From: an uncultured bacterium
GTDB lineage: Bacteria > Patescibacteriota > Saccharimonadia > Saccharimonadales > Saccharimonadaceae
DNA length: 11,475 bases
NCBI GenBank assembly: GCA_903861015.1
Contig: CAIOSL010000021.1
Span: forward strand, 1-11,475
Direction of reading: 5' to 3'
Made by a program: the position numbers and the translations under genes. Positions 5,506 to 11,475 of the stretch are shown piece by piece (the first letter of the stretch is position 1; each line of letters opens with the position of its first letter). The notes under the pieces were generated by a model. It did no database searches. It saw only the letters and a list, made by a program, of their open reading frames with translations, and had not been told where the DNA came from.

Positions 5506-6234
5506 CTACAGACTGGCTAGACCAGTAATAATATAAATAACTACAGCGCCAAGAATCGTTGACAAGCTTGTCCAGACGGCTGGATGACGGTGGTGACTCT
5601 CGGGGATCAGGTCGCTAGCGCTGATATACAAGAACAGGCCGATATAAACCGACAAAATTAAACCCAAGGTTGAGGCCGAGATATCCATAAAACTAGTTGC
5701 CGCTACACCTACCGCTGGCGCCAATGAATCCAAAAGCAGCCACTTGATCGCCTGCTTGCGCCTGCCGCCATCCTTTAGAATCATATTGACGGTATTAATG
5801 CCGTCCGAAAAATCATGCGTCAAGACTGCTAGGGCCACCACCCAGCCAATTGCGGGCGAGACCTTGAAAGCCAGACCGATACCAAAGCCGTCCAAGAAAC
5901 TATGCAGCACCAAGGCTGATGCGCCCAAGGCGCCACTGTGGGTCGGGTCTTCGCAGTCCTCTTCGCCGTGTTTGTGTAATGTAAAAAACCGATCCAGTAA
6001 CATATAAACCGAGAAGCCAGCTGCAATTAGCAGTGCCATGATGCGCGGCTCGTAAACACCGGCGGTCAGATCAACTGCCTCGGGCAACAGGTCGAACAAA
6101 GCCACCCCCAAAACCGCACCAGCGCTAAAACCCAATATCAGATGTAACTTATCTTTTAAACGAATTGCAAACAAACCGCCCAAAGCTGTACTGAGCATGG
6201 TCGCTGCGATAATCAGGATAACTGTCATATTCAT
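5506..6234 (-). CDS. ZIP family divalent metal transporter
   Basis: Membrane protein of the ZIP (ZupT/GufA-like) family, which imports Zn2+, Fe2+ or related ions into the cytoplasm. Seen (242 aa): about eight hydrophobic spans and a histidine/acid-rich cytoplasmic loop around 87-99 (HKHGEEDCED). The two metal-site helices carry HSFLDG at 111-116 and HDFSDG at 140-145, at the positions of the family's HNxPEG and HExPEG motifs; the acidic residue is Asp rather than Glu in both. DLIPESHH at 208-215 lies in the last conserved stretch. Length is normal. It starts 6 bases after the ligA stop, with no Shine-Dalgarno, so translation may depend on coupling to ligA. Two ATG codons (6234 and 6228) are possible starts. 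Which metal is carried cannot be read from the sequence. Confidence 0.9.
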   Translation of the reverse strand: MNMTVILIIAATMLSTALGGLFAIRLKDKLHLILGFSAGAVLGVALFDLLPEAVDLTAGVYEPRIMALLIAAGFSVYMLLDRFFTLHKHGEEDCEDPTHSGALGASALVLHSFLDGFGIGLAFKVSPAIGWVVALAVLTHDFSDGINTVNMILKDGGRRKQAIKWLLLDSLAPAVGVAATSFMDISASTLGLILSVYIGLFLYISASDLIPESHHRHPAVWTSLSTILGAVVIYIITGLASL

Positions 6235-6240
6235 ATGTGT

Positions 6241-8256
6241 TTATTTTAGCATTTCTTGCAGCTGGGCCTCGGTAATAATTGTCGTACCGTACTTTTTGGC
6301 TTTCTCGATCTTGCTGTTGCCGACGTTTCGACCAACAGCCAAATAGGTCGTATCGCGTGCCGTGGCCGTTTGGAAGGTGCCGCCAAGCTCACGAATTCGA
6401 TCGGCTGCTTGGTCGCGCGACATCGTATCTAGTGTGCCGGTAATTACAAAACTTTTACCAACTAGTCGGCCGGTTTTTGCCTTGTAATGCGGCACTACAT
6501 CTAGCGTCTTGAATTTGTCCAGTAACGCTTCGTTATCTGGGTCAGCAAACCAAGCTACGATACTTTCGGCAACCACCTCACCCACTCCATTAACTGACAA
6601 CAATTGATCAATCGTCGCCAGTCGCAGATTGTCAATCGAGTTAAAAACCGCCGACAAATCAATTGCCGTCTGTACGCCAACATGTCTGATACCCAAACCA
6701 TAGACGAAACGCTCTAACGTTGGTTGTTTTTTGGCAGCAATAGCATCGACTAACTTGGCGGCTGATATATCGGCAAAGCGATCTAGTTGCAGCAATTGAT
6801 CTTTGGTAATTCTGAAGATACCAGCCAGATCACCGACCAACCCTGCATCAACCAAGGCAATGACGTTTTTCTCACCCAAGGTGTCGATATCGAGCGCACT
6901 TTTGCTGGCAAAATGTTCAAGTGATAGTTTAAGAATAATATCGCTGTTAGTGCCCTTCAGGCGATAAACAGCTTCGCCATCGGGTCTGTCAAATTCTAGT
7001 TCAGGGTATTGATGTGCCAGGGCGTCAACAAAGTCAAACCGTTTAGCGCCAGATGGCCGCAGCGGTAAAACAACACTCTGTACCTGAGGGATAATATCAC
7101 CAGCCTTAAAGATAATGATCGTATCACCTATTCGAATATCAAGGCGTTCGATCTCGTCGGCATTGTGCAAACTGGCGTGTTGAACTGTAGTGCCGGCTAC
7201 GACAATTGGGTCAAACACCGCTACGGGCGTGGCAGCGCCGGTGCGACCAATACTGATAACAATGTCTTTTAGGATTGTCGTGGCTTGTTCGGGCGCATAC
7301 TTAAAGGCTACGGCCGCGCGGGGCTGTTTGCCAACCACCCCTAGCTCGGTATATTGGGCGCGATTATTCAGCTTGACCACCAAACCGTCGGTGTTAAATG
7401 GCAGATCGTGACGTTTTTTATCCCACTGGTCAATAAATTTCATCACGCCGTTTAAATCGTCAAAAACACTGGCCTGCTGATTGCGCGATAACCCCAAAGT
7501 GCTGATTACCTCGTAAGCATAATAATTAGTTGGTACTTCGTACGGATCATCGCGCAGCAAATCATACGCTCGAAAATGCAGTGGACGTTCGGCCACCAGG
7601 CGCGGGTCAAGCTGGCGGATTGTACCGGCCGCCAAGTTACGCGGATTAGCAAATTCTGGCTCGCCGTTTAGTGCCCTTTGACGGTTAAGTTTTTCAAAAT
7701 CGCGTTTTAACATCACAATCTCGCCACGAATTTCGGTACGTCCCGACAAAAACCGCTCAAAGCCAGGTTGGCGACGCAAACTTAATGGTACATTCTTGAT
7801 TGTCCGAACATTATCGGTGACAACCTCGCCAATAAAACTATCGCCACGGGTAATCGCCTGAACCAACAAGCCATCTTGATAAATCAATGCGCAGGCCAAA
7901 CCATCCATCTTGATGTCGGCAAAATATTCGTGATGACGATTTGGCAGTAATTTGTCCATGCGCTGCGCCCAAGCCTCGACTTCGCCGCGGTCAAAAACGT
8001 CGTTCAAACTGAGCATGCGCGAACTGTGGGTGGCTTTTTGAAAGCCGTCCGACAATACATTGCCAACTCGTTGCGTCGGGCTGTCAGAGGTGATTAAATC
8101 TGGATGGCTGGCCTCGATCTGTTTTAACTCAGCAAACAAACTGTCGTAAACGGCGTCGTCCACTGATGGAGCATCCAAAACATGGTATTCATAACTGTAC
8201 TTGGCCAACAGATCTCGTAATTCTCGGGCTCGCCTGGCAACATCACTTTGACTCAC
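6241..8256 (-). CDS. ligA: NAD-dependent DNA ligase without zinc-finger cysteines
   Basis: Seals DNA nicks in replication and repair using NAD+. Seen (671 aa, normal length): domain Ia with YSYEYHVLD (20-28), adenylation domain with nucleophile K116 in KMDG and a later DGLVVK (290-295), OB fold with SIGRTGAATPVAVF (335-348), helix-hairpin-helix region about 480-580 with VNGVGE (555-560), and BRCT domain about 594-671. Odd: the four cysteines that bind zinc between OB fold and helix-hairpin-helix are all missing. Around 402-445 the usual CPxC becomes YPEL and the second pair is replaced by YRLKGTNSDI; the protein has a single cysteine, C122. Start is GTG at 8256, overlapping the previous stop by 14 bases, with AAGGTGG six bases upstream. 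Middle gene of the lemA operon. Confidence 0.97.
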   Translation of the reverse strand: MSQSDVARRARELRDLLAKYSYEYHVLDAPSVDDAVYDSLFAELKQIEASHPDLITSDSPTQRVGNVLSDGFQKATHSSRMLSLNDVFDRGEVEAWAQRMDKLLPNRHHEYFADIKMDGLACALIYQDGLLVQAITRGDSFIGEVVTDNVRTIKNVPLSLRRQPGFERFLSGRTEIRGEIVMLKRDFEKLNRQRALNGEPEFANPRNLAAGTIRQLDPRLVAERPLHFRAYDLLRDDPYEVPTNYYAYEVISTLGLSRNQQASVFDDLNGVMKFIDQWDKKRHDLPFNTDGLVVKLNNRAQYTELGVVGKQPRAAVAFKYAPEQATTILKDIVISIGRTGAATPVAVFDPIVVAGTTVQHASLHNADEIERLDIRIGDTIIIFKAGDIIPQVQSVVLPLRPSGAKRFDFVDALAHQYPELEFDRPDGEAVYRLKGTNSDIILKLSLEHFASKSALDIDTLGEKNVIALVDAGLVGDLAGIFRITKDQLLQLDRFADISAAKLVDAIAAKKQPTLERFVYGLGIRHVGVQTAIDLSAVFNSIDNLRLATIDQLLSVNGVGEVVAESIVAWFADPDNEALLDKFKTLDVVPHYKAKTGRLVGKSFVITGTLDTMSRDQAADRIRELGGTFQTATARDTTYLAVGRNVGNSKIEKAKKYGTTIITEAQLQEMLK

Positions 8257-9253
8257 TAGCTACCACCTTTCGGTATAACAAATAAATATAGCTGGATATC
8301 CAGATCAGCGTCAGAGACGTGGCAGCTAGCAGCGCAACCGGCACAATCGGTGCCCATGCTGCTGCCGGCCACAAACCTTTGATCCAAGAATCTAGCATCA
8401 CGATCGGAATTAAAGTTATGGCCAAAGCGAATAACGTCACAACCGCCATCCAAAGCAACCTTAGTAGAACCTTAAACCGGCGACCAACCATCAAATCACC
8501 AGCCGTTTTGATAGCATTAAACGGATACATGCCCGGCAAGGTAATAATTATTAGCGCAAAAAATGTCGATGAAATCCAATAAAGCGACAGGGTCGTCAGT
8601 AAGGCCGCAGCCGCCCAAAACAACATTGCCTCGACACCTCCGCCAAGTAGGCCAGTGGTTGATGCCGCACTATAACCAATCAAGGCCAGAGCAATTGGCA
8701 ATAACTGAATAATCAACAGCAGCGATACTAAAAATGTTGGCAATATCGGCGCCCCGGCATTGTACAGACCATCGCGCATTTTAACCTTGTGGCCGGCCAA
8801 TATATTGCGCAGCAACCAAACCGTTGTCAGCCAAACCATCAGGGTTATCAAACCGGCATAAATTTGCTGAGATTCGGATAGCGATTGCGACAGCCCGCCA
8901 CTAATCGCCGTCAAGACCATTAACCCAGCGCCGCCAATTCCACCCCAAAAACCGTTAAACATATCGCCACTGGTATTTTTAAGTAGGTCGGACAAGGTCG
9001 CGTAGCTATCTTGCGAGGCGATGCCAACTACCAACACGGTGATGACAGCATAGGCAAGCGCCAACGACAAAAAGACTTTTCGATTGGACCATAATGTTTT
9101 GTTAACGTGACCAGTAAAGGCAAAATACCCCGGCAAATCGAGTGGTCGAGCATAATCGCGGCGCCGTGTCCGACGAAAACTTCGGTGTGGACGGCGGTTT
9201 AAATAACCGGTTAGGCGTTTTTTGGCTGTTGCAATTAAGTTAATCTTGGGCAT
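8243..9253 (-). CDS. Seven-span membrane protein of unknown function
   Basis: Not a family I can name. Seen (336 aa): a strongly basic N-terminal region (residues 11-33, many Arg/Lys) expected in the cytoplasm, then a short PGYFAFTGHV stretch. About seven hydrophobic segments follow, near 60-80, 102-121, 131-151, 170-196, 208-239, 262-287 and 300-327. Glycine-rich stretches (GGIGGAG, GLLGGG) border them. There is no obvious enzyme motif, cysteine or ABC/secretion signature. It starts 4 bases after the htpX stop and its end overlaps ligA by 14 bases, so it is firmly within the operon. Ending in TGA, it shows that UGA is a stop codon here. Inference: an envelope protein, perhaps linked to the LemA-HtpX pair. 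Confidence 0.85.
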   Translation of the reverse strand: MPKINLIATAKKRLTGYLNRRPHRSFRRTRRRDYARPLDLPGYFAFTGHVNKTLWSNRKVFLSLALAYAVITVLVVGIASQDSYATLSDLLKNTSGDMFNGFWGGIGGAGLMVLTAISGGLSQSLSESQQIYAGLITLMVWLTTVWLLRNILAGHKVKMRDGLYNAGAPILPTFLVSLLLIIQLLPIALALIGYSAASTTGLLGGGVEAMLFWAAAALLTTLSLYWISSTFFALIIITLPGMYPFNAIKTAGDLMVGRRFKVLLRLLWMAVVTLFALAITLIPIVMLDSWIKGLWPAAAWAPIVPVALLAATSLTLIWISSYIYLLYRKVVASESK

Positions 9254-9257
9254 TTAA

Positions 9258-10136
9258 TTAAAACTTGTTAGCGTTTTTACGTAAACGAGCAATTCGATCG
9301 TCCAGCGGTGGATGGGTGCTGAACAGATTACCTATAAATCCAGGGCTGAGCGGATTAGACAAAAACAAATGAGCTGATGCCGTATTTTGACGTTTGAGCG
9401 GACGGCCGTAGGTTTTGAGTTTTTGTAACGCCGAAATCATCGAATCGGAGTCGCGGGTTGTCATGGCACTGGTGGCATCCGCCAAATACTCGCGTTGACG
9501 ACTGATCGCCATCTGAACAATTGCCGCAACGATCGGCGCCAATACAAGTACGATAATACCGATAACCATCAGTATTGGCGACTTGTCTTCGCCTTCACGG
9601 TCGCCGCCAAAGAACATCATCCGAAGCACAATATCGGTCAAAAAACCAATCGCGCTGGCCAGACCAAACGCAATCATACTGATCCGGATATCGTAATTTT
9701 TGACGTGACCCATCTCGTGCGCCATAACCGCCTCGAGTTCGCTGTCGTCCATTAGGTCAATCAGGCCAGTTGTTGCCGCCACGATCGCATGTCGCGGGTC
9801 GCGACCAGTTGCAAAGGCATTAGGCGCTGGGTCATTAATAATATAAACCTTTGGCATTGGCATACCCGTGGCAATCGACAAGTTTTCGACCACACGATAA
9901 AACCGTGGGTTGTCGCGCTTTTCAATTGCTTCGGCTCCGGTCATTGCAATTGTTAATTGAGTGGCAAAATAGTACTGAATCCAGGCGTAAAGCGCTGCAC
10001 CGGCAATTACATAATAGGTCGTATTGGTATTGCCATAGATATAACTAACTACCCACCCGATAGCACTAATAATGCCCACGAACACCGCCATAATAATGAC
10101 GGTGTTACGTTTGTTGTCGGCAATTGCTTTATACAT
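9258..10136 (-). CDS. htpX: HtpX-like membrane metalloprotease (M48 family)
   Basis: Inner-membrane zinc protease that degrades misfolded membrane proteins. Seen (292 aa): two N-terminal membrane segments (about 12-34 and 40-62), zinc-binding HEMGH at 140-144 with catalytic E141, two further hydrophobic segments (about 152-175 and 188-210), and third zinc ligand E216 in REYLADATSA. The family-typical NPLSP (261-265) and FSTHPPLDDRI (272-282) are also present. Length is the family's normal size and all catalytic residues are intact. It lies 15 bases after lemA; lemA and htpX are neighbours in many bacteria, which supports a joint envelope role. There is no Shine-Dalgarno upstream. Confidence 0.96.
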   Translation of the reverse strand: MYKAIADNKRNTVIIMAVFVGIISAIGWVVSYIYGNTNTTYYVIAGAALYAWIQYYFATQLTIAMTGAEAIEKRDNPRFYRVVENLSIATGMPMPKVYIINDPAPNAFATGRDPRHAIVAATTGLIDLMDDSELEAVMAHEMGHVKNYDIRISMIAFGLASAIGFLTDIVLRMMFFGGDREGEDKSPILMVIGIIVLVLAPIVAAIVQMAISRQREYLADATSAMTTRDSDSMISALQKLKTYGRPLKRQNTASAHLFLSNPLSPGFIGNLFSTHPPLDDRIARLRKNANKF

Positions 10137-10151
10137 TAAGTTAATTACCGA

Positions 10152-10715
10152 TTAGAATTTAACGTCGACTGGTTTTTCGGCTTGTTTTTGCTCAGCCGCA
10201 TCGAGTTCATAAAACTCACGACCGACAAAGTGGAACATGCCAGCGACAACGTTGCTTGGGAATTGTTGAATCTTGGTGTTAAGATCGCGAACGCCACCGT
10301 TATAAAATCGCCTAGCAGCCTGGATTTTGTCTTCAGTATCGACTAATTCTTGTTGCAGCTCGATAAAGTTTTGGTTAGCTTTTAGATCAGGGTAAGCCTC
10401 GGCCACGGCAAACAAACTCTTCAGCGCGCCTTCGAATTGGTTCTCGCTGTCGGCGGTTTCTTTGACGCCTTTGGCATTCAATGCATTAGCGCGAGCCTTG
10501 GTTACTTCTTCAAAAACGCCACTTTCGTGCTTGGCATAGCCTTTTACCGTTTCGACCAGATTTGGGATCAGGTCAAGTCGGCGCTTTAATTGAACGGTGA
10601 TGTCGCTCCAGGCTTCGTCAACCCGAACTTTTAGTGTTACCAGTGAATTGTACGATACCCACAAAAATAGCAGCACTAACGCCACAATGCCTAAGATTAT
10701 CCAGATGAGTTCCAT
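10152..10715 (-). CDS. lemA: LemA family membrane-anchored protein
   Basis: Conserved protein with one N-terminal membrane anchor and a helical bundle outside or inside the membrane; its exact role is not settled, though it is often encoded beside HtpX. Seen (187 aa): membrane segment at residues 3-21, then the LemA blocks RRLDLIPNLVETVKGY (45-60), AYPDLKAN and TEDKIQAARRFYNGGVRDLN, and FPSNVVAGMF near the C terminus. I chose ATG 10715 because it has a G-rich Shine-Dalgarno (AAGGGGG) 5 bases upstream and the anchor begins right after it. A longer frame from 10811 would start upstream of the promoter and adds unrelated residues. It is the first gene of the operon lemA-htpX-8243-ligA-ZIP. Confidence 0.96.
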   Translation of the reverse strand: MELIWIILGIVALVLLFLWVSYNSLVTLKVRVDEAWSDITVQLKRRLDLIPNLVETVKGYAKHESGVFEEVTKARANALNAKGVKETADSENQFEGALKSLFAVAEAYPDLKANQNFIELQQELVDTEDKIQAARRFYNGGVRDLNTKIQQFPSNVVAGMFHFVGREFYELDAAEQKQAEKPVDVKF

Positions 10716-10749
10716 GATGTCCCCCTTAAAATTACATACTTGTAGGTAT

Positions 10750-10778
10750 ATTATAGCAAGAAAAGTAATAAATGTCGC
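10750..10778 (-). promoter_or_regulatory. Promoter of the lemA operon
   Basis: On the minus strand GCGACA (10773-10778) and TATAAT (10750-10755) are 17 bases apart, and TGC directly before the TATAAT makes an extended -10. The start site would be near 10743, giving a 5' leader of about 28 bases that includes the lemA Shine-Dalgarno. It is the best-looking promoter in the window and lies just after the tRNA terminator. Confidence 0.75.
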
Positions 10779-10820
10779 TCTTTGCTCGCACGCGTGCGGT
10801 TTCAAGTTCAACTTTACATA

Positions 10821-10860
10821 CCAATTAAAATAACCTCATTCATGAGGTTATTTTAATTGG
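10821..10860 (-). terminator. Perfect palindrome and terminator after tRNA-Leu
   Basis: An uninterrupted inverted repeat: arms of 19 bases around a two-base centre, which as RNA gives an 18-pair stem with a four-base loop. The core CCTCA/TGAGG is flanked by AT pairs, so on the minus strand the 3' side ends in TTATTTTAATT and can terminate transcription. The outer three bases TGG (10858-10860) are the complement of the tRNA's own CCA end, so stem and tRNA share bases. Confidence 0.8.
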
Positions 10861-10944
10861 TGCGCGGAGCGGGACTTGAACCCGCACGACCGAATGGTCA
10901 CGACATTTTAAGTGTCGCTTGGCTACCGATTACAACATCCGCGC
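10858..10944 (-). tRNA. tRNA-Leu (anticodon UAA), CCA encoded
   Basis: Class II tRNA of 87 bases. Acceptor stem GCGCGGA (10938-10944) pairs with TCCGCGC (10862-10868), followed by discriminator A and a genomically encoded CCA (10858-10860). The D stem is short (TTG/CAA) with GG in its loop. Anticodon stem CGACA/TGTCG holds loop CTTAAAA with anticodon TAA at 10908-10910, reading UUA and probably UUG. The long variable arm pairs GACC with GGTC, as expected for Leu. The T arm GCGGG-TTCAAGT-CCCGC is perfect. Its first 22 bases overlap the 3' end of the HNH gene on the same strand. The only visible upstream promoter is the one before that gene. Confidence 0.95.
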
Positions 10945-11420
10945 ATATAAACCTTTTTATTTCTACCCCGATGAGTAGGTTGAAGGCTGTGGCAATTTGG
11001 GCAAAGTATACGAAGGTTCTCAAGCCGATTATCACTGTGGTCGCCATTTATATGATCCAACTCCAATGGAATGCGACCATCCTCAGACAGACGATTCCAT
11101 CCGCACAGTTCACACTTTGGTAACTTCAAACCAGATTCATACAATATCTGTTTGAGTTTAAAACTTTGAACAGTGCTACCGACCACAAGTAATTCTTCAA
11201 GTTTAGGACGAGAATTACTATGATACTTAGTGCCTTTGTTCCAAATCTTGCCCGTAAAGTGGCTAACGTTCAATCCGAATTCTTTAACACGTGACTGAAC
11301 CTGTACGTAATTACCGCCAGCTGGTATCAAACCGAGTATTATAATAACCGAACGATAACTGTTTGCAGCCAATACTGCATCCTTGAGTTGATCATCCGAC
11401 CACGATCTTTGTTTTGGCAT
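10923..11420 (-). CDS. HNH endonuclease whose 3' end overlaps tRNA-Leu
   Basis: Predicted DNA-cutting enzyme of the HNH type, likely a free-standing mobile-type or homing nuclease. Seen (165 aa): an N-terminal helical part starting WSDDQLKDAV (7-16), resembling the DNA-binding region of small phage-type HNH proteins, then the zinc-supported nuclease: C103 and C106 (CELC), LELDHINGD (119-127) with catalytic H123 and the HNH asparagine nearby, NLRILCPNCH (135-144) with C140 and C143. Motif set is complete. Odd: its last seven residues (MRGCCNR) are read from the 5' end of tRNA-Leu and the TAG stop is the tRNA's D-loop, so RNase P processing of the tRNA would remove the stop codon from this message. 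Start 11420 is supported by a -10 box 6 bases upstream; no Shine-Dalgarno. Confidence 0.88.
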   Translation of the reverse strand: MPKQRSWSDDQLKDAVLAANSYRSVIIILGLIPAGGNYVQVQSRVKEFGLNVSHFTGKIWNKGTKYHSNSRPKLEELLVVGSTVQSFKLKQILYESGLKLPKCELCGWNRLSEDGRIPLELDHINGDHSDNRLENLRILCPNCHSLQPTHRGRNKKVYMRGCCNR

Positions 11421-11426
11421 ACATAC

Positions 11427-11435
11427 AGTGTACCA
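11427..11435 (-). promoter_or_regulatory. Extended -10 promoter of the HNH gene
   Basis: Minus strand reads TGG-TACACT: the box TACACT (11427-11432) with an extended TG (11434-11435) ends 6 bases before the ATG at 11420. No good -35 is seen at 16-18 bases. The arrangement again predicts a leaderless message, and this may be the promoter that also makes tRNA-Leu. Beyond it, up to the window end, I see nothing else. Confidence 0.5.
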
Positions 11436-11475
11436 TTACGCTTTCGTTTACCTAAACACTATGCCTAATTGTTAA

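Noticed and set aside
10716..10811. Longer start for LemA at 10811
   Set aside because: It lies upstream of the promoter and start site, while ATG 10715 has a Shine-Dalgarno and is followed directly by the membrane anchor.
10821..10860. Insertion-sequence end or CRISPR repeat
   Set aside because: There is one palindrome only, no transposase, no target duplication and no spaced repeats; its position after a tRNA fits a terminator.
10857..11123. Plus-strand reading frame beginning MVRGAGLEPARP
   Set aside because: The GAGLEPAR stretch is the well-known false translation of the antisense of a tRNA; it runs over tRNA-Leu and the HNH gene.
1..11475. UGA recoding as in Gracilibacteria
   Set aside because: The 8243-9253 gene ends at TGA where it overlaps ligA in the expected manner, and no gene here has an in-frame TGA.

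Overview
The window looks like chromosomal DNA from a small-genome bacterium of the Patescibacteria (Candidate Phyla Radiation). Saccharibacteria (TM7) is my best guess, but that rests on family resemblance only and I could not search. Clues are a MurF-like ligase that starts directly at its ATPase domain, a LemA-HtpX pair in an operon with DNA ligase, a NAD-dependent ligase without zinc cysteines, several genes with no Shine-Dalgarno sequence, and dense packing. One gene (8243-9253) ends in TGA, so UGA is a stop here and the recoded Gracilibacteria/Absconditabacteria code is unlikely.

Layout. Everything except one gene is on the minus strand. Minus-strand order of transcription, from right to left: an HNH nuclease gene (10923-11420) whose last codons run into tRNA-Leu(UAA) (10858-10944); a strong palindromic terminator (10821-10860); a promoter at 10750-10778 driving a tight five-gene run lemA, htpX, a seven-span membrane protein, ligA and a ZIP metal transporter (10715 down to 5506); and a terminator at 5455-5486 shared with the convergent plus-strand gene. 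That plus-strand gene (5111-5437) encodes a single-RRM RNA-binding protein with a structured leader.

The 4682-5110 gap is the main regulatory region. Its left half, read on the minus strand, holds a promoter, two very short open reading frames that both end in Gly-Ala-Gln-Gln-X-stop, and then an intrinsic terminator whose left arm touches the second stop codon. Beyond that lies an ABC-2 exporter operon: ATPase 3764-4681, permease 2890-3762, and a small four-span membrane protein 2464-2880. This has the architecture of ribosome-mediated transcription attenuation of a drug-type exporter and is the most interesting system here.

Further left, a MurF-like ligase (1146-2429) and the first 367 residues of leucyl-tRNA synthetase (1-1101, cut by the window edge) each have their own -10 box a few bases before the start codon, suggesting leaderless or nearly leaderless mRNAs. 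The genes fall into cell wall synthesis (murF), translation (leuS, tRNA-Leu), export (ABC), envelope quality control (lemA, htpX), DNA replication and repair (ligA) and metal uptake (ZIP).
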